NCBI RefSeq assembly: GCF_008868155.1
Contig: NZ_WBKR01000041.1
Span: 1-34,128, forward strand
Direction: 5' to 3'
Origin: Micromonospora sp. ALFpr18c
GTDB lineage: Bacteria > Actinomycetota > Actinomycetes > Mycobacteriales > Micromonosporaceae
Length of the DNA: 34,128 nt
How positions within the stretch are numbered: position 1 is the first letter of the stretch; every line of letters starts with the position of its first letter. A program made the translations under genes and the position numbers. Below, piece by piece: positions 6,804-14,568 of the stretch. The notes beneath the pieces were generated by a model. That model had not been told where the DNA came from. It searched no databases and saw only the letters and a program-made list of their open reading frames with translations.

Positions 6804-8495
6804 GTGCCCGCATCCACAACCGCCGCACCGCACCCGCATCCCCTCGCCGCGGCCGCCCGCGTGGTGATGCTGGCGCTGGTCGCCGTCCTGACCCTCTTCG
6901 CCACCCACGACGTCACCCAGCTGTGGTGGATCGCGCTGCTGGCGGTCGCCGGGCTGCCGTCCCTGCTCGCCCCGCAGCACCGGCTGATCGGCCCGCTGAG
7001 CCGGGTGGCCGAGGTGGTCGTGTTGGGGCTGGCCGCGAGCCAGGTCGCCGCGGTGGCGTCCATCGGTGGCACGGTCGACGGCCTGGGCGCGTCGGCGGTG
7101 CTGCCCTACCTGGCCGTCCCGGTGACCGTCACCGCGCTGCGCCGCCGCTTCTCCGAGGGCGCCGCCCTGCTCGCCGTCACCGCCGCCACCCTGCTGGTCA
7201 GCGGCGCGTTGACCGAGGTCGGCGGGGGCCGCCAGCTCGGCCAACCGGGTTACCTGGCGGTCTGCGCGCAGTGGCTGATCCTGGCCGCGTTGGGGCTGTA
7301 CGCGGCCGGCACCCTGCACCGGGTGATGGCGGTCCGCGGCGAGGGCAAGCCCCAGCCGTACGCCGAGGCGACCCGACTGCTGACCCAGCTGCGCACCGTC
7401 GCCCGGCAGCTGCCCGGGGCGACCCTGGACCCGGGCGGCATCTCCGAGCACCTGCTGGAGGAGCTGCGTACGGTGGCCCGGGCGGACCGGGGCGCGGTGC
7501 TGTCGGCCAGCGGAGGCGGCCGGCTCGTGGTGCTCGCCCAGGCCGGGGTGGACCGGGTGGACTGGGAGACGACGCTCGACGCGGACTCGGCGATCGCCGA
7601 CGCCTGGGCCAGCCAGCAGGCCACGACGGCCGCCCGGTCGCAGTCGCGTACCCACCGCGGCGGGGACGTCTCCGCGCTGATCGTTCCGCTGGTCGCCGGT
7701 GTGCGCACGGTGGGGCTGGTGGTGCTGGAGGCGGACGTCGCGCAGGCGTACCCGCCGCCGGTGGTGTCGCGGGTGACCGGGCTGACCCGGCCGGCGGCGC
7801 TGCGACTGGAGGCGGCGCTGCTCTTCGACGAGGTCCGCTCGCTGGCCACCAACGAGGAGCGGCAGCGGCTGGCCCGGGAGATCCACGACGGGGTGGCGCA
7901 GGAGCTGGTGATGGTCGGCTACGGCATCGACAACGCCCTGGCCACCGTCTTCGACGACGCCGACGAGACCGCCGAGGCGCTGCGGACGCTGCGCGGCGAG
8001 GTGACCCGGGTGATCACCGAGCTGCGGTTGAGCCTCTTCGAGCTGCGCAGCGAGGTGGACCGCCAGGGCGGACTGGCCGCGGCGATCGCCGAGTACGCGC
8101 GCACGGTGGGCGCCTCCGGCGGGCTGCGCGTGCATCTGTCGCTGGACGAGTCCACGGCGCGACTGCCGGCGGCCACCGAGGCCGAGTTGCTGCGCATCGC
8201 GCAGGAGGCGGTGACCAACGCGCGCAAGCACGCCGGGGCGTCCAATCTGTGGGTCACGTGTGAGGTGGACCCCCCGTACGCGCAAATAGAAGTGTCGGAT
8301 GACGGTCAGGGGATGGCTGACCAGCGCCCCGACGGGCGGTACGGTCTTGCGATCATGGCCGAGAGGGCGGAACGTATCCGGGGCCGGTTGGAGATCAGGC
8401 CGCGGCAACCGAGCGGCACGACCGTGGCGGTGGTTCTCGGCACCTCGTCCCGGCGAGATAACGTGCGTGACAGCGCAGCACCAGAAGGGGAGTAA
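6804..8495 (+). CDS. Sensor histidine kinase, NarL/HisKA_3 type
   Basis: A 563-residue membrane sensor kinase. The N-terminal 180 residues contain about six hydrophobic segments (VVMLALVAVLTLFA, WWIALLAVAGLPSLL and others), a multi-pass sensor. A cytoplasmic GAF-like region follows at about residues 190-340. The HisKA_3 dimerisation helix has the phospho-acceptor in REIHDGVAQEL (His361). The ATPase domain carries an N-box (EAVTNARKHAGA), a G-box (VSDDGQGM) and a second loop (GRYGLAIMAERAERIRG). The GTG start is 14 nt after the acyl-CoA ligase and has a TANNNT box but no ribosome-binding site. The cognate regulator follows after 7 nt. The signal is unknown; the multi-pass, GAF-containing architecture fits envelope or small-molecule sensing. 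Confidence 0.93.
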   Translation: MPASTTAAPHPHPLAAAARVVMLALVAVLTLFATHDVTQLWWIALLAVAGLPSLLAPQHRLIGPLSRVAEVVVLGLAASQVAAVASIGGTVDGLGASAVLPYLAVPVTVTALRRRFSEGAALLAVTAATLLVSGALTEVGGGRQLGQPGYLAVCAQWLILAALGLYAAGTLHRVMAVRGEGKPQPYAEATRLLTQLRTVARQLPGATLDPGGISEHLLEELRTVARADRGAVLSASGGGRLVVLAQAGVDRVDWETTLDADSAIADAWASQQATTAARSQSRTHRGGDVSALIVPLVAGVRTVGLVVLEADVAQAYPPPVVSRVTGLTRPAALRLEAALLFDEVRSLATNEERQRLAREIHDGVAQELVMVGYGIDNALATVFDDADETAEALRTLRGEVTRVITELRLSLFELRSEVDRQGGLAAAIAEYARTVGASGGLRVHLSLDESTARLPAATEAELLRIAQEAVTNARKHAGASNLWVTCEVDPPYAQIEVSDDGQGMADQRPDGRYGLAIMAERAERIRGRLEIRPRQPSGTTVAVVLGTSSRRDNVRDSAAPEGE

Positions 8496-8502
8496 CCCGA
8501 GG

Positions 8503-9171
8503 ATGACCACAAGTCCGACACCGGCCACCCGCACCAAGGTCCTCCTTGTCGACGATCACGACCTGATTCGCAAGGGCCTGCGGCACGCGTTCGAGCGCGA
8601 CCGGCAGTTCGAGGTCGTCGGTGAGGCCGCCACGGCGGCAGAGGGTGTACGCCAGGCCGGCGCCCTGCAGCCGGACGTGGTGATCATGGACCTGCGGCTG
8701 CCCGACGGCAGCGGCCTGGAGGCCACCCGCGCGCTGCGCAAGTCCAGCGCGTCGATGGGCATCGTGGTGCTGACCATGTACGCGGGCGACGATCAGCTCT
8801 TCGGCGCCCTGGAGGCCGGTGCGAGTGCCTTCGTACCGAAGACCGCGCCGGCCGACGAGGTGGTGGCCGCCGCCCGGCACGCCGCCTCCTCCCCCAGCGC
8901 GTTCACCGCCGCCGATCTGGCCGAGGCGATGAAGCGCCGCCTCGCCCCGTCGGGTCCGCAGCTCTCCCCCCGCGAGGGTCAGGTGCTGCGGCTGCTCGCC
9001 GACGGGATGAGCGTGGCCGGCATCGCCAAGCAGCTGTTCGTCAGCGAGTCCACGGCCAAGACCCACATCTCCAAGCTCTACGAGAAGCTCGGCGCGGCCA
9101 ACCGGGCGCAGGCGCTGATGACGGCGCTGCGGCTCGGCCTGCTCGAGGCGCCCGACGCCCCGAAGTTCTGA
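8503..9171 (+). CDS. LuxR/NarL-family DNA-binding response regulator
   Basis: A 222-residue response regulator, the expected partner of the preceding kinase. The receiver domain begins KVLLVDDHDLIRKGL with the acidic pair DDH, the phospho-acceptor is Asp63 in VIMDLRLPDGSG, the conserved Thr is in VVLTMYAG and the Lys is in FVPKTAP. After a linker, the C-terminal GerE/LuxR helix-turn-helix reads LSPREGQVLRLLADGMS, with the recognition helix in SESTAKTHISKLYEKLG. The ATG at 8503 is served by GGGGAG overlapping the kinase stop codon, so translation is probably coupled. A strong hairpin follows the stop, so this gene ends the transcription unit. Targets are unknown; autoregulation would be usual for the family. 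Confidence 0.95.
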   Translation: MTTSPTPATRTKVLLVDDHDLIRKGLRHAFERDRQFEVVGEAATAAEGVRQAGALQPDVVIMDLRLPDGSGLEATRALRKSSASMGIVVLTMYAGDDQLFGALEAGASAFVPKTAPADEVVAAARHAASSPSAFTAADLAEAMKRRLAPSGPQLSPREGQVLRLLADGMSVAGIAKQLFVSESTAKTHISKLYEKLGAANRAQALMTALRLGLLEAPDAPKF

Positions 9172-9203
9172 CCGGCCCCCGCTCGTCGAGCGGGACGCCG
9201 CAC

Positions 9204-9242
9204 CGAAGGTCCGCGCCAGCTCACCGCCGGCGCGGACCTTCG
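9204..9242 (+). terminator. Strong hairpin terminator after the response regulator
   Basis: A perfect 14-bp inverted repeat (CGAAGGTCCGCGCC at 9204-9217 with its complement at 9229-9242) surrounds an 11-nt loop, 32 nt after the response-regulator stop. No U-tract follows, which is common for actinobacterial terminators. Confidence 0.75.
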
Positions 9243-9359
9243 CGTATCGACCGACGTCGGCGAGCAACCTGACGGCACGCTATGGTCTGGCGGGCACGTC
9301 GGGGGCACAATACCCGCGCGGGCGGCGATGCCCGCGACGCCGACTCGAGGGGTGAGCGT

Positions 9360-10169
9360 ATGCAGCGGCCGGACTGGGCACCCGACACCATCGACATCGA
9401 GCGTCCGAGCGTCGCCCGGATGTACGACTACTACCTCGGCGGCTCGCACAACTTCGCCGCCGACCGGGCCGCGGCCCAGGCGATGGTGGCGGCGGTGCCG
9501 GAGGCGCCGCTGATGGCCCAGGCCAACCGGGCGTTCCTGCGCCGGGCGGTGCACCACCTGACCGAGGCCGGCATCCGGCAGTTCCTGGACATCGGCTCGG
9601 GTATCCCCACGGTCGGCAACGTGCACGAGATCGCCCAGCGGATCGACCCGGAGTCGCGGGTGGTCTATGTGGACGTCGACCCGGTGGCGGTGGCGCACAG
9701 CCGGGAGATCCTGGCCGGCAACGACCGCGCGGTGGTCGTACAGGAGGATCTGCGGCACCCGGAGGCCATCCTGAACCACCCGGAGGTCCGCAAGCTGCTC
9801 GACCTGAGCCAGCCGGTGGCCGTGATGATCGTGGCCGTGCTGCACTTCGTCTCCGACGACGACCGGCCCGCGGAGCTGTTGGCGACCCTGCGCGACGCCC
9901 TGGCCCCCGGCAGCTACCTGGTGCTGTCGCAGGCCAGCGACGACGGGCGCAGCGCCGACGAGCGGGCGGAGGCGGAACGGGTCTACCGGCGTACCGACAG
10001 CCCACTCTGGATCCGCAGCCGCGCCGAGCTGACCGCGCTGTTCGACGGGTTCGAGCTTCTCGACCCGGGTGTGGTGTGGGTGCCGCAGTGGCGGCCGGAC
10101 ACCCCGGACAGCGCCGAGGACGCCGAGCGGGCGGTCTTCATGGGCGGCGTCGGGCGACTCGGTGGCTGA
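9360..10169 (+). CDS. SAM-dependent methyltransferase, DUF574 / Methyltransf_19 family
   Basis: A 269-residue protein of an actinobacteria-enriched methyltransferase family. The family signature is near the N-terminus (SVARMYDYYLGGSHNFAADR). The SAM-binding glycine loop is FLDIGSGIPTVGNVHEIA, followed by an acidic strand end (VVYVDVDPVAVAHS), a DLRHP segment and VMIVAVLHFVSDDDR. The ATG at 9360 follows GAGGGGTGAG. The methyl acceptor of most family members is unknown, and nothing here reveals it. The GGDEF-EAL gene begins 8 nt before this gene's stop codon, so the two are probably translationally coupled. Many genomes of this group carry numerous paralogues (from memory), so a single clear function should not be assumed. 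Confidence 0.88.
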   Translation: MQRPDWAPDTIDIERPSVARMYDYYLGGSHNFAADRAAAQAMVAAVPEAPLMAQANRAFLRRAVHHLTEAGIRQFLDIGSGIPTVGNVHEIAQRIDPESRVVYVDVDPVAVAHSREILAGNDRAVVVQEDLRHPEAILNHPEVRKLLDLSQPVAVMIVAVLHFVSDDDRPAELLATLRDALAPGSYLVLSQASDDGRSADERAEAERVYRRTDSPLWIRSRAELTALFDGFELLDPGVVWVPQWRPDTPDSAEDAERAVFMGGVGRLGG

Positions 10170-11907
10170 ATCGCCCGAGGCGGCGTCCCGCCCGAGCACC
10201 TTCGCGCGGGCCTGGGCGAAGGCGGTCTCCGGCACCAGCTACCTGCCGATGACGCAGGCGCAGCTCGAGGCGCTGCTGCACCGGCTCACCGGCCAGTTGG
10301 CCGGCGCGCTGCTGGCCGAGCCGTTCGACCTGCGTGCCGGGCACCGGGTCGGCGCCGAACTGGTCGGCGCGCACATCGCCTCGGCGGAGGGGCTGGGCCG
10401 TACCGTCGAGGTCATCCAACTCCGGCTGGTACGCGACCTGGGTCTGGTGGCCGAGGACGTCGAGGACCGGATGGCGCGGCTGCTGGCCGCCGTGGCGACC
10501 GGGTACGCCCGTGCGCTGCGCGACCGGACCCTCGACGAGCAGGAGTCGATCCGCCGGGCCGCCATGGTGGCGCGTACGCAGGCGGAGCGGGCGCTGCGGG
10601 CCAGCGAGGCGCGGTTCCGCCACCAGGCGACGCATGACCCGCTGACCGGCCTGCCGAACCGGACGCTGTTCACCGAGCGGCTCACCGCCGCCCTCAACGA
10701 GCCGGGCCGGGGGGCGCAGCGGGTCGGGGTGTGCTTCCTCGACCTGGACCGGTTCAAGGTCGTCAACGACACCCTGGGGCACCAGGTCGGCGACCGGTTG
10801 TTGACGATGGTGGCCGAACGGCTGTGCCAGGACCTCGGCGAGCACCTGGTGGCCCGGCTCGGCGGCGACGAGTTCGTCATCCTGGTCGACGGCACCGGTG
10901 GCACCGACGACATGGTGAAGGTGGCCGAGACGGCACTGGCCGCGGTGCGCACGCCGGCGTCGGTCGACGGGCACGAGCTGCAGGTCTCGGCGAGCATCGG
11001 CATCGTCGAGCGCCAGGTGGCCGGCGCCAACCCGAGCGACCTGATGCGGGCCGCCGACGCGACCCTGCACTGGGCGAAGGCGGCCGGCGGGGCGCGCTGG
11101 GCGCTCTACGACGCCGAACGCAGCCGGCGCGAACTGGCCCGGTACGCGCTCTCCGCGGCCATCCCGGCCGCCCTGGAGCGGGGCGAGTTCTACCTCGACT
11201 ACCAGCCGCTGACGTCGCTGCGGGACGGCCGGCTGTTGGGCGTGGAGGCGCTGGTCCGGTGGCGCCACCCGGAGCTGGGGGTGCTGCGACCGGACAGCTT
11301 CATCGGGCTGGCCGAGGAGACCGGCCTGATCGTGCAACTGGGCGGGTGGGTGCTGGCCGAGGCGTGCCGGGAGGCCGAGGCGTGGTCGGCCGGCGGCGCC
11401 CAGGCGCCGTTCGTGAGCGTCAACCTGGCCGTCCGGCAGGTGCATCGACCCGGGCTGGTGCAGGACGTGCTGGCCCTGCTGCGGCAGACCGGGCTGCCAC
11501 CGGAGCGGCTCCAGCTGGAGATCACCGAGAGCACGATGATGAGCACCGCCGAGGAGCCGGTCCGCGCCCTGCGGGTGCTGGCCGACCTTGGGGTGCGGAT
11601 CGCCATCGACGACTTCGGCACCGGCTACAGCAACCTCGCGTACCTTCGGGACCTGCCGGTGACCGAGTTGAAGGTGGCCGGGGAGTTCGTGGCCGGGCTG
11701 CGCTCGCCGGCGGTCGGGCGCACCGACGAGCGGATCCTCGCCTCGCTGGTCTCGCTGGCGCACGCGCTGGATCTGACGGTGACGGCCGAGGGTGTGGAGA
11801 CCGCCGGGCAGGCCGAACGGCTGCGGGCGATCGGCTGTGACGCGGCGCAGGGCTGGCACTTCGGGCGGCCGGCCCCGGCCGATCGCATTCTGGCCCGCAT
11901 CCGCTGA
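10162..11907 (+). CDS. GGDEF-EAL protein (c-di-GMP synthesis/degradation)
   Basis: A soluble protein of about 581 residues. Residues 1-140 form a helical N-terminal region of unknown type, followed by a short coiled coil (RAAMVARTQAERALRASEARF). The diguanylate cyclase domain starts at DPLTGLPNRTLF and has an intact GGDEF motif at residues 234-238. The four residues at the inhibitory I-site position are LGEH, not RxxD, so feedback inhibition is not expected. The phosphodiesterase domain has an intact EAL motif (362-364), the Asn of VNLAV, the Glu of LEITES, IDDFGTGYS and AEGVET. The usual LKID segment reads LKVA, losing a conserved Asp. The GTG at 10162 overlaps the methyltransferase stop. 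Both activities are possible; the net direction is undecided. Confidence 0.9.
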   Translation: MAESPEAASRPSTFARAWAKAVSGTSYLPMTQAQLEALLHRLTGQLAGALLAEPFDLRAGHRVGAELVGAHIASAEGLGRTVEVIQLRLVRDLGLVAEDVEDRMARLLAAVATGYARALRDRTLDEQESIRRAAMVARTQAERALRASEARFRHQATHDPLTGLPNRTLFTERLTAALNEPGRGAQRVGVCFLDLDRFKVVNDTLGHQVGDRLLTMVAERLCQDLGEHLVARLGGDEFVILVDGTGGTDDMVKVAETALAAVRTPASVDGHELQVSASIGIVERQVAGANPSDLMRAADATLHWAKAAGGARWALYDAERSRRELARYALSAAIPAALERGEFYLDYQPLTSLRDGRLLGVEALVRWRHPELGVLRPDSFIGLAEETGLIVQLGGWVLAEACREAEAWSAGGAQAPFVSVNLAVRQVHRPGLVQDVLALLRQTGLPPERLQLEITESTMMSTAEEPVRALRVLADLGVRIAIDDFGTGYSNLAYLRDLPVTELKVAGEFVAGLRSPAVGRTDERILASLVSLAHALDLTVTAEGVETAGQAERLRAIGCDAAQGWHFGRPAPADRILARIR

Positions 11908-11930
11908 GCCCTGCGCAGCCGCCCGGCGGC

Positions 11931-11980
11931 CGGACGTGGCCGGACGTGGCCGGACGTGGCCGGACGTGGCCGGACGTGCG
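11931..11980. repeat. Five-copy 10-bp tandem repeat (CGGACGTGGC)
   Basis: CGGACGTGGC occurs four times in perfect head-to-tail order, and a fifth copy differs in its last two bases. It begins 24 nt after the GGDEF-EAL stop codon. A ten-base period is about one helical turn, so any bound protein would meet each copy on the same DNA face. Slippage-type expansion is the simplest origin. Confidence 0.9.
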
Positions 11981-11984
11981 GGCG

Positions 11985-12022
11985 TGATGCCGCACAGTCA
12001 TCTAGATGCCACTGAGGCATCA
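11985..12022. repeat. Inverted repeat with nested alternative hairpins
   Basis: TGATGCC at 11985-11991 is complementary to GGCATCA at 12016-12022. Inside it, ATGCC at 12006-12010 can pair instead with GGCAT at 12016-12020, and CATCTAGATG at 11999-12008 is itself a palindrome. The segment is less GC-rich than its surroundings. It could be a weak terminator for the GGDEF-EAL gene or an operator. Confidence 0.5.
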
Positions 12023-12073
12023 TGCTCGACGGGCCGAGGGTCACCGGGTGCGGACACGCCCGGGTCTCATCCC

Positions 12074-12121
12074 GGCCACAGCTCACCCGGGCCACAGCTC
12101 ACCCTGGCCACAGCTCACCCG
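12074..12121. repeat. Three-copy 16-bp tandem repeat (GGCCACAGCTCACCCG)
   Basis: Three head-to-tail copies at 12074-12089, 12090-12105 and 12106-12121 differ only in the last base of the middle copy. A partial fourth copy (GGCC) follows. The array ends 9 bp before the first TetR-type palindrome. Confidence 0.9.
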
Positions 12122-12129
12122 GGCCGGCG

Positions 12130-12144
12130 GTAGACGCCGTCTAC
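12130..12144. promoter_or_regulatory. Palindromic operator O1 (GTAGAC-N3-GTCTAC)
   Basis: A perfect 6-bp-arm palindrome with a 3-bp spacer, upstream of a TetR-family gene. Together with O2, centred 24 bp away, it is the expected target for autoregulation. Confidence 0.65.
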
Positions 12145-12153
12145 GCAACTCTG

Positions 12154-12168
12154 GTAGACAGTGTCTAT
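12154..12168. promoter_or_regulatory. Palindromic operator O2 (GTAGAC-N3-GTCTAT)
   Basis: This near-perfect second copy of the O1 palindrome ends 5 bp before the AGGAGG ribosome-binding site of the TetR gene. It overlaps an alternative ATG at 12167. A repressor bound here would sit at the promoter or start of the transcript. Confidence 0.65.
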
Positions 12169-12184
12169 GAGCGAGGAGGCGGGC

Positions 12185-12748
12185 GTGCGGGCCCGACTGG
12201 TGGCCGCCGGGGTGGACCTGGTGCTGACCGAGGGACAGTCGGCGGTGTCGCTGCGCGAGATCGCCCGCCGGGCCGGGGTCTCGCACGGCGCTCCGCGGCG
12301 CTACTTCCCCACCCACGTCGACCTGCTCTCCGCCATCGCCCGGGAGGGCTTCGCCGACCTCACCGCCCGCGTCGAGAAGACGATGCGCGACGTCGGCCCG
12401 GACCCACGTACCCAACTGACGGCCCTGGCCCGGACGTACCTGGACTTCGCGGCGGCGCACCGCGGCATGTTCGAGCTGATGTTCCGGCACGACCTGCTGG
12501 CCAGCGGCCGGCCGCGGCTCCGCGAGACGAGCCTGCCGCTGTTCGCCGTCCTCGCCGACCTGGTGGTGCGGCTACGCCGGCCGACCGACGCGCCCGCCCC
12601 GGTCCTGGCCGGCGCGCTCTGGGCCAACCTGCACGGCATCGCCCAGCTCTGGGCCTGGGGCAGCCTGCCGCTGGCGACCGGCGTCACCGACGACGAGGCC
12701 CTGCTGCGCGCCACGCTCGACGCCCACCTCGGCCCCGCCCCGCACTGA
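12185..12748 (+). CDS. TetR-family transcriptional regulator
   Basis: A 187-residue regulator. The N-terminal helix-turn-helix is typical: RARLVAAGVDLVLTEG, then VSLREIARRAGVSHGAPRRY with the characteristic aromatic residue, then F-P at the helix cap. The C-terminal all-helical region should bind a ligand and dimerise. The GTG at 12185 is preferred because AGGAGG lies 5 nt upstream; an in-frame ATG at 12167 would lack a ribosome-binding site and sits inside operator O2. Two GTAGAC-N3-GTCTAY palindromes lie immediately upstream, pointing to autorepression. The acyltransferase gene starts 14 nt after the stop and is probably under the same control. The ligand is unknown; an acyl-CoA or lipid would fit the neighbour, but this is inference. 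Confidence 0.9.
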   Translation: MRARLVAAGVDLVLTEGQSAVSLREIARRAGVSHGAPRRYFPTHVDLLSAIAREGFADLTARVEKTMRDVGPDPRTQLTALARTYLDFAAAHRGMFELMFRHDLLASGRPRLRETSLPLFAVLADLVVRLRRPTDAPAPVLAGALWANLHGIAQLWAWGSLPLATGVTDDEALLRATLDAHLGPAPH

Positions 12749-12762
12749 ACCCTGGAGGACAC

Positions 12763-13431
12763 GTGCCGCTGCTGTACGACCTCGGCAAGCTGACCGTCGG
12801 CACCACCCTGCGGGTGGGCTGGCAGCCCCGCGTGGAAGGGCTGGAGCACCTGCCCCGGCACGGCGGCGCGATCCTCGCCGGCAACCACCTGTCCGTCGCC
12901 GACGAGCTGTTCCTCGGCTGCCTGACACCCCGGCACGTGACGTTCTGGGCCAAGGCCGAGTACTTCACCGGCCGAGGTCCGCGCGGCTGGCTCAGCCGGC
13001 GCATCGTCAACGGCATGGGTGCCATCCGGGTCGAACGCGCCGGCGGCCGGGCCGCCCTCACCGCCCTCGACGCCGCCGTGCCGGTGCTGCGCTCCGGCGG
13101 CCTCGTCGCCATCTACCCGGAGGGCACCCGCTCCCCCGACGGGCGGCTCTACCGGGGTCGGACCGGCATGACCCGGCTGGCCCGCGACGCCGAGGTGCCG
13201 ATCATCCCGGTGGGCGTGCTCGGCACCGTCGAGGTACTGCCGGTCGACGCGCGACTGCCCCGCCGACACCCGGTCACCCTGCGGTTCGGCCCAGCGATCC
13301 CGGTCGCCGGCCGAATCGACGGGCCACGGGACATCCGGGTCGTCACCGACGAGGTCATGGCGGCGATCCAGCGGCTCACCGGCCAGGAGTACGTGCCGCG
13401 CTACGCGCCGCCCCGGGCGCCCTCCACCTGA
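12763..13431 (+). CDS. 1-acyl-sn-glycerol-3-phosphate acyltransferase (PlsC-like)
   Basis: A 222-residue acyltransferase predicted to transfer an acyl chain to the sn-2 position of lysophosphatidic acid at the cytoplasmic membrane. The catalytic block I is NHLSVADE (NHxxxxD). Block II is GAIRVERAGG, block III is YPEGTRSPDG, and block IV lies in VPIIPVGVLG. The GTG at 12763 follows GGAGG by 4 nt. It is the second gene of a TetR-led pair, which suggests that one branch of glycerolipid synthesis or remodelling is regulated separately. The gene ends 12 nt from the end of the convergent glycosyltransferase gene, with no obvious hairpin between them. Acyl acceptors other than lysophosphatidate are possible in this superfamily. 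Confidence 0.9.
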   Translation: MPLLYDLGKLTVGTTLRVGWQPRVEGLEHLPRHGGAILAGNHLSVADELFLGCLTPRHVTFWAKAEYFTGRGPRGWLSRRIVNGMGAIRVERAGGRAALTALDAAVPVLRSGGLVAIYPEGTRSPDGRLYRGRTGMTRLARDAEVPIIPVGVLGTVEVLPVDARLPRRHPVTLRFGPAIPVAGRIDGPRDIRVVTDEVMAAIQRLTGQEYVPRYAPPRAPST

Positions 13432-13443
13432 GCGCCCCTGCGG

Positions 13444-14568
13444 TCAGCCGGCGAGCAGTGCCGCCATCCGCTGCGCCTGCGCCTCCCAGCGCCACTCCCG
13501 CTCCACCCACGCCCGGCCGGCCGCGCCCAACTGGCGGGCCAGGTCCCGGTCGGCGAGCAGCCGGCTCACCCGGTCGGCGAGCTGCGCGACGTCCCGCCCG
13601 CGTACCACGTAACCGGTCTCGCCCTCGCGGACCGCGTCCGGCGCGCCCCCGGAGTCACCGGCCACCACCGGCAGGCCGGTCGCGGACGCCTCCAGGTAGA
13701 CGATGCCCAGCCCCTCCACGTCGAGGCCGCGATTGCGGGTGCGGCACGGCATCGCGTACACGTCGCCGGCCGCGTAGTGCGCCGGCAGCTCGGCCGAGGG
13801 CACGGACCCGGTGAAGACCACGTCGCGTTCCACGTCGGTCTGCCGGGCCAGCTTCTCCAACGTCGCCCGGTACGGCCCACCGCCGACGATCAGCAGCGCC
13901 GCGTCGGGCACCCGACGGCGGATCTCCGGCAGGGCCCGGATCAGCATGTCCTGACCCTTGCGCGGCACCAGCCGGGACACGCAGACCACCACCGGCCGGT
14001 CGGTCAGCCCCAGCCGGGCGCGGACCTGCTCACCGTCCACCGTCGGGTGGTAGGTGTCCACGTCCACCCCGGGCGCCAACCGGCGCAGCTCGGTCACCCC
14101 GTCCAGCACCCGGGCCAGCCGGCTGCGGGTGTACTCGCCGAGGTAGGTCGTGACGTCCACGCCCCGACCGATGCGGCGCAGCGCCGGCCGGGCCGCCGGA
14201 AGCGCCGCCCACCCCACCTCGTGGCCGTGGGTCTGCGCCACCACCCGCCGTACGCCCGCCCGGCGACGCAGACCGGCGGCGAGCAACCCCAGCGGGGCCG
14301 CCGCGCCGAACCACACCGTGTCGCAGTCGTACGCGCGGGCCAGCCGGGCCGCCCGACGGGCGATCAGCGGGGTGGGCAGCAGCACCCGGGTGCGTTCCCG
14401 GATGACCTCGAACGGCTGGTCGGCGTCGAACTTCGCGGCACCGCGCCAGCTCGACGCGTACACGACCACCGAGCCGGCCGGCTGACGCACCGCGAGGTTG
14501 TGCACGAAGGACTGGATGCCGCCGGGGCGGGGCGGAAAGTCATTGGTGATCAGCAGCGTGCGGCTCAT
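13444..14568 (-). CDS. pimB: GT4 glycosyltransferase, PimB-like mannosyltransferase
   Basis: A 374-residue retaining glycosyltransferase with two Rossmann domains. The N-terminus (LLITNDFPPRPGGIQSFV) and the C-terminal donor-binding signature EGLGIVYLEASATGLPVVAG (E-x7-E) are diagnostic of family GT4. SRLVPRKGQD is the usual nucleotide-phosphate contact. The best remembered relative is PimB' (Rv2188c), which adds the second mannose to phosphatidylinositol monomannoside from GDP-mannose at the inner membrane face. That gene is also next to fadD15 in mycobacteria. Its ATG shares a four-base ATGA with the stop of the M48 protease gene, so translation is coupled. The exact acceptor is inferred from synteny. 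Confidence 0.85.
   Translation of the reverse strand: MSRTLLITNDFPPRPGGIQSFVHNLAVRQPAGSVVVYASSWRGAAKFDADQPFEVIRERTRVLLPTPLIARRAARLARAYDCDTVWFGAAAPLGLLAAGLRRRAGVRRVVAQTHGHEVGWAALPAARPALRRIGRGVDVTTYLGEYTRSRLARVLDGVTELRRLAPGVDVDTYHPTVDGEQVRARLGLTDRPVVVCVSRLVPRKGQDMLIRALPEIRRRVPDAALLIVGGGPYRATLEKLARQTDVERDVVFTGSVPSAELPAHYAAGDVYAMPCRTRNRGLDVEGLGIVYLEASATGLPVVAGDSGGAPDAVREGETGYVVRGRDVAQLADRVSRLLADRDLARQLGAAGRAWVEREWRWEAQAQRMAALLAG

Noticed and set aside
11931..12121. CRISPR array
   Set aside because: The repeats are directly head-to-tail without spacers, of two different lengths, and no cas gene is present.
12155..12169. Leaderless start of the TetR gene at the ATG 12167 using TAGACA as -10
   Set aside because: TAGACA does not match TANNNT, it is part of operator O2, and the GTG at 12185 has a strong AGGAGG site.
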